Part shown: positions 38,501 to 46,870 of the stretch, one piece after another
Layout: each line of letters opens with the position of its first letter
Numbering within the stretch: position 1 is the stretch's first letter
DNA from: Chitinophagaceae bacterium
Lineage (GTDB): Bacteria; Bacteroidota; Bacteroidia; Chitinophagales; Chitinophagaceae
Direction of reading: 5' to 3'
Assembly (NCBI GenBank): GCA_947447265.1
Contig: CANFKC010000021.1
Coordinates: 1 to 64,000, forward strand
Length of the DNA: 64,000 bases
Made by a program: the position numbers and the translations under genes
The notes under the pieces: model-generated
Databases searched by the model: none
What the model was told of the DNA's origin: nothing
What the model saw: the letters and a program-made list of their open reading frames with translations, nothing else

Positions 38501-38963
38501 TACCCATTGATGATGCAACAACATCGCCAAGGCCACCTGCCAGCGACATATCGACTATGCAATACTGCATGTGGCAATAACCGGTGCTACCAGAATAGTT
38601 CTCTAATGAAAACACATAGTATTGGTTAGTGGTACCTACCACAGGGCAGATAAGTGCACCCTGTGTACTACTCGATGTTCCAAAAGAAACAATGGCGCTA
38701 CCTGATGGCATAACCGCACCTGTACGGTCCCAGACCTTGGTACCTTCTGTGTAAAACAGCATGTTTCCTGACGCATCACAAACTGCAGCACAACCTTCAC
38801 CCGAAGACATACTGGTGGTAATGCCTACCGGCGTTCCCGAAGTAAAATCAAGCCCGGCGCGGCTACCAAAAGCCCATTTGTTTGCACTAGGAGCTCCATA
38901 CTGACCGAAAACACGAACTGCGGAAAGCAAAACAAGTAACGTGACGAAATAAAGTCTTCTCAT
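35565..38963 (-). CDS. Giant T9SS type B surface protein, paralog array member 4
   Basis: The frame opens at 39074; ATG 38963 gives signal peptide MRRLYFVTLLVLLSAVRVFG and is used (1132 residues). The propeller-like region (NKWAFGSRAGLDFTSGTP, DASGNMLFYTEG, EFSPDGTKFYSQ, LRLGPDGKIYIK) is followed by nine modules and the type B sorting domain (LPNAFTPGTGTNNKF, YFRIFDRWGQLVFETTN). The first module (TLNTDTTGSSYLWSTGSTAG) is diverged from the equivalent one in its neighbours, while the last six are very similar. This fits a family in which the N-terminal part varies and the C-terminal stalk is kept alike. Exported by T9SS; ligand unknown. Confidence 0.88.
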   Translation of the reverse strand: MRRLYFVTLLVLLSAVRVFGQYGAPSANKWAFGSRAGLDFTSGTPVGITTSMSSGEGCAAVCDASGNMLFYTEGTKVWDRTGAVMPSGSAIVSFGTSSSTQGALICPVVGTTNQYYVFSLENYSGSTGYCHMQYCIVDMSLAGGLGDVVASSMGTVVTNKLGEKMIAVGGNSCNVWMVTHRGDSTKFLAYNISAGGIAAPVVSTVGSFTGTNSYMIGVLKVSPDRRHIGSVVYSVGGASGTEMYDFDPLTGVVSNCQVFRSGSSDYGAEFSPDGTKFYSQVWGGAVSQYDLSAGTTAAIIASRTTVISGSTTSDLRLGPDGKIYIKAVSSTSRLDCIASPNVAGTGCAYTASAVTLASGTSITLGLPNLYFGTSGTGDTTTRIYDTTLCIPIAGLTLNTDTTGSSYLWSTGSTAGSIIVTSAGTFWANIVNSCSLHIDTFHVRTPTPITYIRVHDTSVCTYFFPITLTVPTGFPPYHWIGGGAGTTHSATTAGTYWVWCTDSCNNIYADTFHVRFIIPDTTVGTSTTYTPCISTAPLALTASSGFTSYRWNTGSTATTINAFASGTYWVFKTIGCSVIVDTFHVAFIPIPTLSLGPDVAFCIGDSIVLSSAQPAGTTYTWSTGNTGDSIHVKTSGTYWLRLYNGCTITDSIHILVSPFPIVDLGPDTFNCEGTPVTLQSSVSYTAPSYLWSDGSTGATDVVTLTNDYWLKVTVAGCAAYDTVHVTIIYDTFRLFNGDTAICKGKVVQAVLNANPAATFQWLPTAGIGTSTVRSPLITPDTSATYIVTISIAGCPDKYASFHIDVQPNPTVYIGGNRFICLYDTIHINSDVKPNWYTGYTYSWSPATSLDFTNTPTVVFTAGVSQQYFLTVSTSAGCTGKDSAQLIVQAGNFGGVNQDFAVCPHDSVLLNGTGGAAYSWHPGLYLSDSNSATPWVKPISDITYHLVVTSNVGCHDTVSVHVTVHPAALITLDDSITLYPGETTQLTPVTNCNSFLWFPPAGLNSATVSDPTANPEITTRYVVHGTTTDGCVAVDSIDVIVSPESLLTLPNAFTPGTGTNNKFSILKRGVATLNYFRIFDRWGQLVFETTNVSEGWDGTFKGAQQPLGVYVYDVQAVTNAGKLFNKRGNVTLLR

Positions 38964-39032
38964 ACCGAATTGAATCAAAAAAAGATAAAAACAAAAAGCA
39001 ATGGTAAATATAGTAAATGATTTTAAAAAATA

Positions 39033-39040
39033 CAAATATA
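39033..39040 (-). promoter_or_regulatory. -7 promoter element for the 35565-38963 gene
   Basis: TATATTTG on the minus strand matches TAnnTTTG and lies 69 bases upstream of the start at 38963. No clear -33 element was found. The rest of the 307-base gap (38964-39270) holds AT-rich sequence with nothing else recognisable, and no terminator was seen for the gene at 39271. Confidence 0.4.
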
Positions 39041-39270
39041 TTGTATTTTTTACATATAATTTATTTATAACCAAAGCAAATTAGCGACAATCTACTACTA
39101 AAGACAGCGTTTTATTGAAAATGGTTGGGACACACCCCACTAATCCCATCTCATTGAATGCCAGCATACCAGCAGTTGTTGAGAGAGCAAAACAGCTTAC
39201 AGCAGTAATAAAAAAGTGCTGCCCTACCCCTTAGTAAAGCAACACCTAAATAAATTGAAAAATATAAAAT

Positions 39271-42200
39271 TTACCTTAACAGCGTAATATTGCCGTGCCT
39301 GTTAAATAATGTACCGTTATTAGTAACAGCCTGCACATCATAAACATACACTCCCAGCGGTTGCTGTGCGCCATTGAATGAACCATCCCAACCCGCATCA
39401 ATATTGGTTGTTTCAAATACCACCTGTCCCCAACGGTTGAATATCCTGAAATAATTCAGGCTTGCCTGGCCACGCTTAATAATGGTGAACTTACTATTCA
39501 CCCCTGTGCCCGGAGTAAACGCATTAGGCAAAGTGAGCAAAGACGAAGGATCAACTCTTATGTCAATTGAGTCGAATGCAATACAGCCATCCGATGTTAC
39601 TCCCTGCACTACGTACCTGGTGCTGATATCCGGCGAGGCGACAGGGTTAGAAATCGTTGCGCTGCTTAAGCCTGCCGGAGGGAACCAAAGGAAAGAATTA
39701 CAATTGGTTACCGGGCTAAGCTGGGCAGTTTCTCCCGGATAAAGCGTGATGGAATCATCCAGCGTTATCAACGCTGCCGGATGAACAGTTACGTGAACAC
39801 TTAAAGTGTCATGGCAACCTACATTACTTGTCACCACCAGATGGTAAGTGATATCACCTATTGGTTTAACCCAGAGTGTTGCTGAATTACTATCACTCAA
39901 ATAAAGACCAGGATGCCAATTGTAAGCTATGCCACCCGTACCTGTAAGTAAAACTGAATCATGAGGACAAACAGCAAAATCCTGGTTTACGCCGCCGAAA
40001 TCACCTGCCTGTGCAATAAGCTGTGCAGAATCTTTGCCTGTGCACCCTGCGCTCGTAGTTACAGTGAGGAAATACTTCTGTGATACACCGGCCGTAAATA
40101 CTACAGTTGGGGTATTGGTAAAATCGAGTGATGTTGCCGGCGACCAGCTATAGGTATAGCCGGAATACCAGTTTGGCTTTACGTCAGCATTAATATGTAT
40201 ACTGTCATAAAGGCAAATAAATCTATTGCCACCAATATATACATTGGGATTCGGTTGCACATCAATATGGAAAGAATCTTTTACATCAGGGCAACCAGCC
40301 AGCGAAATAGTGACGATATACGTAGCACTGGTATCAGCCGTAATCAATGGGCTGCGAACCGTTGATGTAGCAATGCCCGCGGTAGGCAACCATTGAAATG
40401 TTGCACCCGGATTGGCATTTAGCACTGCCTGCACTACTTTGCCCTTGCAGATAGCTGTATCTCCGTTAAATAAATGAAAAGTATCGTACTGTATAGTGAC
40501 ATGAATGGTATCAGCCGCACTGCAACCCGCCACCGTAACTTTCAACCAATAATCACCGGTTAGCGAAACAACATCGGTAGCCGCTCCTGAACCATCGCTC
40601 CACAGATAGGTAGGGAATGTATAGCTGCCACTGGATTGCAGTGTTACCGGCGTACCTGAGCAATTAGCGGTATCAGGTCCCAGGTTAACTAGAGGAAATG
40701 GCGACACCAAGATATGAATGCTATCAGTAATGGTACAACCATTAAACAGTCGAAGCCAATACGTGCCACTCGTTTTAACATGTATGCTGTCAGCGGTGCT
40801 GCCTGTGCTCCAGGTATACACGGTACCTGCTGGCTGAGTCGAACTCAGCACAACGGAATCGCCGATACAGATGGCCACATCGGCGCCCAGGTTAAGTGTG
40901 GGCACCGGAATGAAATTAACATGAAACGTATCTACAATAGCAGAACAGCCATTTATTTTGTAAACCCAATAGGTACCGGAAGCAAACGCATTAATGGTGG
41001 CAGCAGTGCTGCCGGTGTTCCATTTATACCTTGTAAAGCCTGCAGTAGCGGTAAGCGGAAGCGGCGCGGTAACAATACACGGAGCAAATGTGGTTGACGT
41101 GCCAACAGTAGTATCAGGGGCAATAAAATTTACATGAAAAGTGTCAGTAACAGTATTGTTGCAACTATCGCTTGCCCAGGCCCAGTAAGTGCCTGCTGTG
41201 GCAACGCTGTGCGTTGTGCCGGTTGCGCCACCTGTCCAGTGATACACTGTAAAACCAGGGCTGGCAGTAAGAGTGATAGGGAAAAAGTAAGCGCAAACTG
41301 CGGTGTCGCGGATGTTTGAAGTATTTACCGGCGTAGGGCTGGTAACTACTATAGTATCAATTTCTTTATGACAACCACCGGTATCTACCACTACCCAATA
41401 AGTGCCGGCACTGGTTATGGCGCGCGTTGCGCCGGTTGAAGCATCATCCCAATAATAACTCGTCGTAGTTGCCCCTGTTGTTCTTGCAGGTAACGTTATG
41501 CTACTTCCCGTCGGTATGCATGCTACGGTATCTTTCCGGGTAGTAGACGTATCGCCGCCCGTTACAGCAATATAAATATTTGAGAACTGGATCCAGATGG
41601 AGGAACCGGAAGCCAGGGTAACCGCACTGGAAACATAAGTGCAACCGGTACCGGCGGTATTGGGCGAATTGATTGCCCCTATGCTGGTGCCGGAAACTGA
41701 CTGCGAAAAATATATCTTTCCATTGGGCGCCAACTTCATAGCCGAAAAACCAAGGGTGCCAATGTATGTCCTGGTGGCCCTGATGGCTGCTGCGGAACCC
41801 GCTGTAAGGTCATACTGGTAAATGGTACTATTACTAGGTGTCGTGTACAACTTGGTATTGTCCGGAGAAAACTCAGAACTATACATACCATTAGTAGAAT
41901 CGATAACTATACAATTAGAAACAACGCCTGTTGTTGGGTCGAAGTCGTAAAGCTCGGCGCCAACGGTACTGGCTGAACCATAGCCATGGCATGCCGCAAC
42001 CAACCTGGTTCTATCAGGGCTAGCTTTCAATTCGCCCACACAATAAGCGCCATAGGTAGTACTACCGCCAAATGTACCAATAGTAGAAACCACTGGTGCA
42101 CTTACCCCCGAAACATTGACATTATAAGCCAGGAATTTAGTAGAATCGCGGCGGTGCACCAAAACCCAGACATTACAGCCATTGCCGCCTACTGCGGTCA

Positions 42201-42702
42201 TTTTTTCAGCCAGGTTATTCGTAAGGTAGGTGCCCATTGACGATGCCACAACATCGCCGAGGCCACCGGCCAGCGTCATATCAACAACACTGTAAGAAAG
42301 CCTGCAGTGGCCTGTGCCGCTTCCGCCTTCAATTTGTTCCAACGAGAATATATAGTATTGGGTGGTAGACCCTACCACAGGTGTAATGAGCGTACCCTGT
42401 GTAGCGCTTGAGGTAAGGTAAGAAACAATGGCGCCACCTGACGGCATTACTGCCCCCGTTCTGTTCCATACTTTTGTGCCATCAGAATAAAACAATAAGG
42501 TGCCCGAAGCATCACTCACGCTTGCAGTACCTTCATTAGCATGCACACTAGATGTAAAAGGGACAGGCGAACCCGTTGTAAAGTCGAGCCCGGCATTGTA
42601 GCCAAATACCCATTTCTTGTTTTCAGTGGTATAGTATTGTGCGTAGCCGCTATCTAAGATGCAGACAAAGATTAAGAGTGATAAGAGGACTATCTTTTTC
42701 AT
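39271..42702 (-). CDS. Giant T9SS type B surface protein, paralog array member 5
   Basis: A 1143-residue protein with signal peptide MKKIVLLSLLIFVCILDSGYA. It has the propeller-like region (NKKWVFGYNAGLDFTTGSP, EFSPDNTKLYTTPSN, MKLAPNGKIYFSQ), nine Ig/PKD-like modules (for example VYTWSTGSTADSIHVKTSGT) and a type B sorting domain (LPNAFTPGTGVNSKF, YFRIFNRWGQVVFETTN, FNRHGNITLLR). It is more diverged than members 2-4 in the last module (GLSSATISNPVASPDISTRY). Secretion by T9SS is predicted; the function is not known. Confidence 0.88.
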   Translation of the reverse strand: MKKIVLLSLLIFVCILDSGYAQYYTTENKKWVFGYNAGLDFTTGSPVPFTSSVHANEGTASVSDASGTLLFYSDGTKVWNRTGAVMPSGGAIVSYLTSSATQGTLITPVVGSTTQYYIFSLEQIEGGSGTGHCRLSYSVVDMTLAGGLGDVVASSMGTYLTNNLAEKMTAVGGNGCNVWVLVHRRDSTKFLAYNVNVSGVSAPVVSTIGTFGGSTTYGAYCVGELKASPDRTRLVAACHGYGSASTVGAELYDFDPTTGVVSNCIVIDSTNGMYSSEFSPDNTKLYTTPSNSTIYQYDLTAGSAAAIRATRTYIGTLGFSAMKLAPNGKIYFSQSVSGTSIGAINSPNTAGTGCTYVSSAVTLASGSSIWIQFSNIYIAVTGGDTSTTRKDTVACIPTGSSITLPARTTGATTTSYYWDDASTGATRAITSAGTYWVVVDTGGCHKEIDTIVVTSPTPVNTSNIRDTAVCAYFFPITLTASPGFTVYHWTGGATGTTHSVATAGTYWAWASDSCNNTVTDTFHVNFIAPDTTVGTSTTFAPCIVTAPLPLTATAGFTRYKWNTGSTAATINAFASGTYWVYKINGCSAIVDTFHVNFIPVPTLNLGADVAICIGDSVVLSSTQPAGTVYTWSTGSTADSIHVKTSGTYWLRLFNGCTITDSIHILVSPFPLVNLGPDTANCSGTPVTLQSSGSYTFPTYLWSDGSGAATDVVSLTGDYWLKVTVAGCSAADTIHVTIQYDTFHLFNGDTAICKGKVVQAVLNANPGATFQWLPTAGIATSTVRSPLITADTSATYIVTISLAGCPDVKDSFHIDVQPNPNVYIGGNRFICLYDSIHINADVKPNWYSGYTYSWSPATSLDFTNTPTVVFTAGVSQKYFLTVTTSAGCTGKDSAQLIAQAGDFGGVNQDFAVCPHDSVLLTGTGGIAYNWHPGLYLSDSNSATLWVKPIGDITYHLVVTSNVGCHDTLSVHVTVHPAALITLDDSITLYPGETAQLSPVTNCNSFLWFPPAGLSSATISNPVASPDISTRYVVQGVTSDGCIAFDSIDIRVDPSSLLTLPNAFTPGTGVNSKFTIIKRGQASLNYFRIFNRWGQVVFETTNIDAGWDGSFNGAQQPLGVYVYDVQAVTNNGTLFNRHGNITLLR

Positions 42703-42832
42703 GGGGCGGTATTAGGTGTAATAAAATACTTCTTCGAATATTAAAGTTAGTATTTAACCAATAATACACAATAATATTTATAAATAAAAAAGGCATTTTG
42801 CTTGCCACCCTTCCATTTATTTTAACCGTCGG

Positions 42833-45800
42833 TTAACGGAGAAGCGTAACATTACCTGCTTTATTAAATACCTTACCTGTTTTCGTCACCGCCTGCACAT
42901 CGTAAACATAAACACCCAAAGGCTGGGGAGCACCTTTATAGGTGCCATCCCAACCGTCATTTACATTATTGGTTTCAAACACCAACTGTCCCCAACGATC
43001 GAAAATACGGAAGTGGTTAAGCGTTGCTTCTCCCCTCCTGATGATAGAAAAATTGCTATTGGTTCCTGTTCCCGGTGTAAAGGCATTGGGTAAAGCAAGT
43101 AACGATTCTGGGTTGATAACTATATCAATGGAATCTACGGCTTGGCAGCCATCGGCGGTGGTACCCTGAATGAAGTAACGGGTAGATATCTGCGGGTCCG
43201 CAATTGGGTCTGAAATTGTAGCACTGCTGAGCCCTGCGGGAGGGAACCACAAGAAAGTGTTACAATTGGTTACCGGGTTAAGGTGTATGGTTTCACCCGG
43301 GTACAGCATCACAGAATCATCCAGCGTTATGAGTGCTGCAGGATGCACGGTAATATGCACACTCACCGTATCATGGCATCCTACGTTGCTGGTTACAACA
43401 AGGTTGTACGTAATATCTGCAATCGGCTTAACCCAAACCGTTGCGGCATTACTATCGCTCAGGTAAGTACCAGGATGCCAATTGTAAGCGGTTCCACCTG
43501 TGCCGGTAAGTAAAACCGAATCATGGGGACATACCGCAAAATCCTGATTTACACCACCGAAATCACCTGCCTGCACAATGAGCTGCGCTGAGTCTTTGCC
43601 TGTGCAACCTGCGCTCGTAGTTACAGTGAGGAAATACTTCTGCGATAGGCCGGCCGTAAAGACTACTGTTGGCGTATTGGTAAAGTCAAGCGAGGTTGCT
43701 GGCGACCAGCTATAGGTATAACCCGTATACCAGCCTGGTTTTACATCAGCATTAATGTGTATAGTATCGTAAAGACAAACGAACCGGTTTCCCCCTATAT
43801 AAACATCAGGATTGGGCTGCACATCTATATGAAAAGATGCATGCTTGTCAGGGCAACCTGCAATAGTTATCGTTACGCTATAGGTTGCGCTGGTGTCAGG
43901 GGTTATCAGCGGGCTACTTGCGGTAGGGATAGCAATACCTGCTGTTGGCAGCCATTGGAAGCTGGCTCCCGGGTAAGCATTCAATACTGCCTGTACAACT
44001 TTACCCTTACAGATCATGGTATCTCCGTTAAACAAGCGGAAAGTATCGTAAACGATGGTTACATGAACAGTATCATAAGTTGCACACCCGGCGACAGTTA
44101 CCTTAAGCCAATAGTCGTTACTCAATGTTACTACATCGGTTGCACCCGTTGAGCCATCGCTCCATAAATAGGTTGGCAATGAATAGGCATAAGCCGATTG
44201 TAAAGTAAACGACCCACCAAGACAATTGAAAGTATCAGGACCCAGATCAACAACAGGGTGTGGCGATACAAGTACGTGTATACTGTCAGTGATAGAACAG
44301 CCGTTGTTCAGCCGCAGCCAGTAAGTGCCGGTTGTGGTTACATGTATACTGTCCCCACTGCTGCCGGTGCTCCATGTAAAAGTGGTACCTGCAGGTTGGG
44401 TTGAACTGAGTACAATAGAATCGCCAATACAGAACGCTACATCCGGACCAAGATTGAGGATAGGAACGGGTATAAATGTTACGTAAAAAGTATCAACGAC
44501 AACTGAACACCCGGATATTTTAAACAGGCGGTACGTGCCGGAGGCAGAAACATTAATAGATGGTGAAGTACTGCCCGTGCTCCATGTGCAAGATGTGAAG
44601 GTACCCGTAGCGCTGAGCGTAAGCGGTGCTGTTGTTATGCATTGTGAGTAATGTATGCCAGTGCCTCCGGTGGTATCCGGTATTATAGAGCGAACCTTAA
44701 ACGTATCGGAATAAATATCTCCACAACTGTCGTTTGAATACACCCAATAGGTACCGGCACCAGCTACTGAATGTGTAAGACCGCCGCCACCACCTGACCA
44801 GTAATAGGTACTGAAACCAGGCCTGGCTGTTAACGTTATGGGGAACAAAAAGGTACACACCGCTGTATCATGAACGCGGCTGGTGGTAAACGGTATAGAG
44901 TAACGTACATGAAATGTATCAGCTCTAAAACCGCCACAGGTATCATTTGCCCAAACCCAATAGGTGCCTGCTGAAAATACGTTTTGACTAATGCCAGTCG
45001 CACCACCCAACCAATGGTACGCACTAAAGCCCGCTACCGAAGACAAACGGATGGGAAATGCAGCTGCGCATGCTGATGTATCATGCGAGTAAATGTTGGT
45101 ATCTACCACTGAAAAACTCAGGTGGAATGTGTCGCTGACAGTATTGCCACAACTGTCTATTGCCCAAACCCAATAAGTACCAGCGGTTGCAGCACTGTAT
45201 GTTGCGCCGCCCGAACCTCCGCTCCAATGATAAGTGGTAGAACTAATGGACGAAGAAAGCAATACAGGAGCCATAGAAGGACATGCTGTTATGCTTGTAA
45301 CATTAGAGCGCGGCGAACCCACTACACGGGTTATCACAAAAGTATCCATCTCCTTGTGGCATCCGCCCGTATCCCATACCACCCAATGCACACCCGTACC
45401 GAGGCCGGTATGCGTTCGCGTAGTTACGCCGTCATCCCAGTAATAGTGCACCACCGCAGCAGACATAGTTGGGGCCGTTATTGATATACCAGTTGTTGGA
45501 ACGCAGGTAGTGGTGTCGTGCCGCCGAAAGGTAGTGTCTGCCGTACCTCCGGTAAAGGCATAATATAGATTAGTGAATTCGAAGTTAAACGAAGTACCTG
45601 AAGCCAGCGACAAAACACCTGCCGCATAGCCACAACCTGCACCTAAAGTGTTCGGCGCCGAAATGGAACCCAGTGATGTGCTGCTTGACGGGAAGTAAAT
45701 TTTCCCATCAGGGCCTAAACGTAGTCCGCAATAAGGTGTTGTACCTACCCTGAACAGCGATGCCCTTATTGCTGCCGCAGAACCGGCGGTAAGATCATAT

Positions 45801-46714
45801 TGAAAAATACCCGTTCCTCCGAAGCTGGTTGTATTGAGCTGTAGGTAAAGCCGCGTGTTGTTAGGGGAAAACTCACAACCATAAACACCATCAGCCGAAT
45901 CAATAACCATGCAATTGGAAACTACGCCGCTTGAGGGTGCGAAATCATATAATTCCGCCCCGACGAACCTTCCCATACCTGTGCCACCTGAAGTACCCGT
46001 ACAAGTAACGACTTTGTCTCGACTATGGCTAACTTTCATCTGCCCAAGGCAATAAGGCCCAAGAGTAGAAATACCCGTAAAGGTGCCAACATTTGAAACT
46101 ACGGGTGCGCCAATACCAGAGGCAGTGATACTGTAAGCAAGAAACACCGTGGAGTCCTTTCTGTGTGTCAGCAGCCAGATATTGCAATTATCCCCTTCGA
46201 CCGAAAGCATTTTTTCTGACAGGTAAGAAGTCATAGCCGTACCCATAGACGAGGCTACAACATCGCCCATGCCGCTTGACAATGTCATATCAACAATACT
46301 GTATGATAAACGACAATGCAAAGCTGGGCTAGCCCCCCCCTCAACTTGCTCTAATGAAAATACATAATACTGAGTGGTGGTGCCAATTACGGGAACTATC
46401 AGGCAGCCCATTGTAGAGCTGGTGGTGAGATAAGAAACTATAGCGCTGCCAGAGGCCATCACTGCCCCCGTTCGGTCATACACTTTAACACCGTCGGAAT
46501 AGAACAACATATTTCCCGACGCATCGCAAACTGAAGCGCATGCCTCGTAAGTGTAGATACTTGTTGCAAATGCTGTGGGAGTACCAGAAGTAAAGTCCAG
46601 CCCCGCGCCAAGGCCAAAGGCCCATTTATAATTCTGTGGAATATTGTACTGTGCAAAGCTATGGTAACATAGTAATTGCAGCACCAATATGGTATATAGT
46701 AGTACTTTTTTCAT
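42833..46714 (-). CDS. Giant T9SS type B surface protein, longest member of the array
   Basis: A 1293-residue protein with signal peptide MKKVLLYTILVLQLLCYHSFA. The propeller-like region (YKWAFGLGAGLDFTSGTP, EFSPNNTRLYLQ, LRLGPDGKIYFPSS) is followed by eleven modules rather than nine and the type B sorting domain (LPNAFTPGTGTNSNF, HFRIFDRWGQLVFETNN). The ~150 extra residues are two additional copies of one module type: three successive blocks read TTYHWSGGSGGATYSAATAG, SAYHWLGGATGISQNVFSAG and STYYWSGGGGGLTHSVAGAG, each ending in TYWVW/Y..D.CG....DTF. The other long array members have one copy of this block. It is the first gene of the array on this strand. Confidence 0.88.
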   Translation of the reverse strand: MKKVLLYTILVLQLLCYHSFAQYNIPQNYKWAFGLGAGLDFTSGTPTAFATSIYTYEACASVCDASGNMLFYSDGVKVYDRTGAVMASGSAIVSYLTTSSTMGCLIVPVIGTTTQYYVFSLEQVEGGASPALHCRLSYSIVDMTLSSGMGDVVASSMGTAMTSYLSEKMLSVEGDNCNIWLLTHRKDSTVFLAYSITASGIGAPVVSNVGTFTGISTLGPYCLGQMKVSHSRDKVVTCTGTSGGTGMGRFVGAELYDFAPSSGVVSNCMVIDSADGVYGCEFSPNNTRLYLQLNTTSFGGTGIFQYDLTAGSAAAIRASLFRVGTTPYCGLRLGPDGKIYFPSSSTSLGSISAPNTLGAGCGYAAGVLSLASGTSFNFEFTNLYYAFTGGTADTTFRRHDTTTCVPTTGISITAPTMSAAVVHYYWDDGVTTRTHTGLGTGVHWVVWDTGGCHKEMDTFVITRVVGSPRSNVTSITACPSMAPVLLSSSISSTTYHWSGGSGGATYSAATAGTYWVWAIDSCGNTVSDTFHLSFSVVDTNIYSHDTSACAAAFPIRLSSVAGFSAYHWLGGATGISQNVFSAGTYWVWANDTCGGFRADTFHVRYSIPFTTSRVHDTAVCTFLFPITLTARPGFSTYYWSGGGGGLTHSVAGAGTYWVYSNDSCGDIYSDTFKVRSIIPDTTGGTGIHYSQCITTAPLTLSATGTFTSCTWSTGSTSPSINVSASGTYRLFKISGCSVVVDTFYVTFIPVPILNLGPDVAFCIGDSIVLSSTQPAGTTFTWSTGSSGDSIHVTTTGTYWLRLNNGCSITDSIHVLVSPHPVVDLGPDTFNCLGGSFTLQSAYAYSLPTYLWSDGSTGATDVVTLSNDYWLKVTVAGCATYDTVHVTIVYDTFRLFNGDTMICKGKVVQAVLNAYPGASFQWLPTAGIAIPTASSPLITPDTSATYSVTITIAGCPDKHASFHIDVQPNPDVYIGGNRFVCLYDTIHINADVKPGWYTGYTYSWSPATSLDFTNTPTVVFTAGLSQKYFLTVTTSAGCTGKDSAQLIVQAGDFGGVNQDFAVCPHDSVLLTGTGGTAYNWHPGTYLSDSNAATVWVKPIADITYNLVVTSNVGCHDTVSVHITVHPAALITLDDSVMLYPGETIHLNPVTNCNTFLWFPPAGLSSATISDPIADPQISTRYFIQGTTADGCQAVDSIDIVINPESLLALPNAFTPGTGTNSNFSIIRRGEATLNHFRIFDRWGQLVFETNNVNDGWDGTYKGAPQPLGVYVYDVQAVTKTGKVFNKAGNVTLLR

Positions 46715-46817
46715 AGTGCAGGAGCATAAACCCCGGCATAAAGATAAATAGTTTACGAATACTTTATTAAACCTGTATATTTATTAACATCTGAGTAAAT
46801 AGCAATTAATACATACT

Positions 46818-46849
46818 AAAAAGGGAGGCCATGTTTATGGCCTCCCTTT
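46818..46849 (-). terminator. Rho-independent terminator of pckA
   Basis: AAAGGGAGGCCAT (46820-46832) and ATGGCCTCCCTTT (46837-46849) form a 13-bp perfect stem with a 4-base loop, followed by T residues on the minus strand, 21 bases after the pckA stop. Confidence 0.9.
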
Positions 46850-46870
46850 CAGTCAGTAATAACAATATTA

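Noticed and set aside
40714-41097. Plus-strand ORFs inside the surface-protein array as antisense genes
   Set aside because: They are shadows of repetitive coding sequence on the minus strand: Thr/Ser-rich, lacking start context and recurring in the same place in each paralog.
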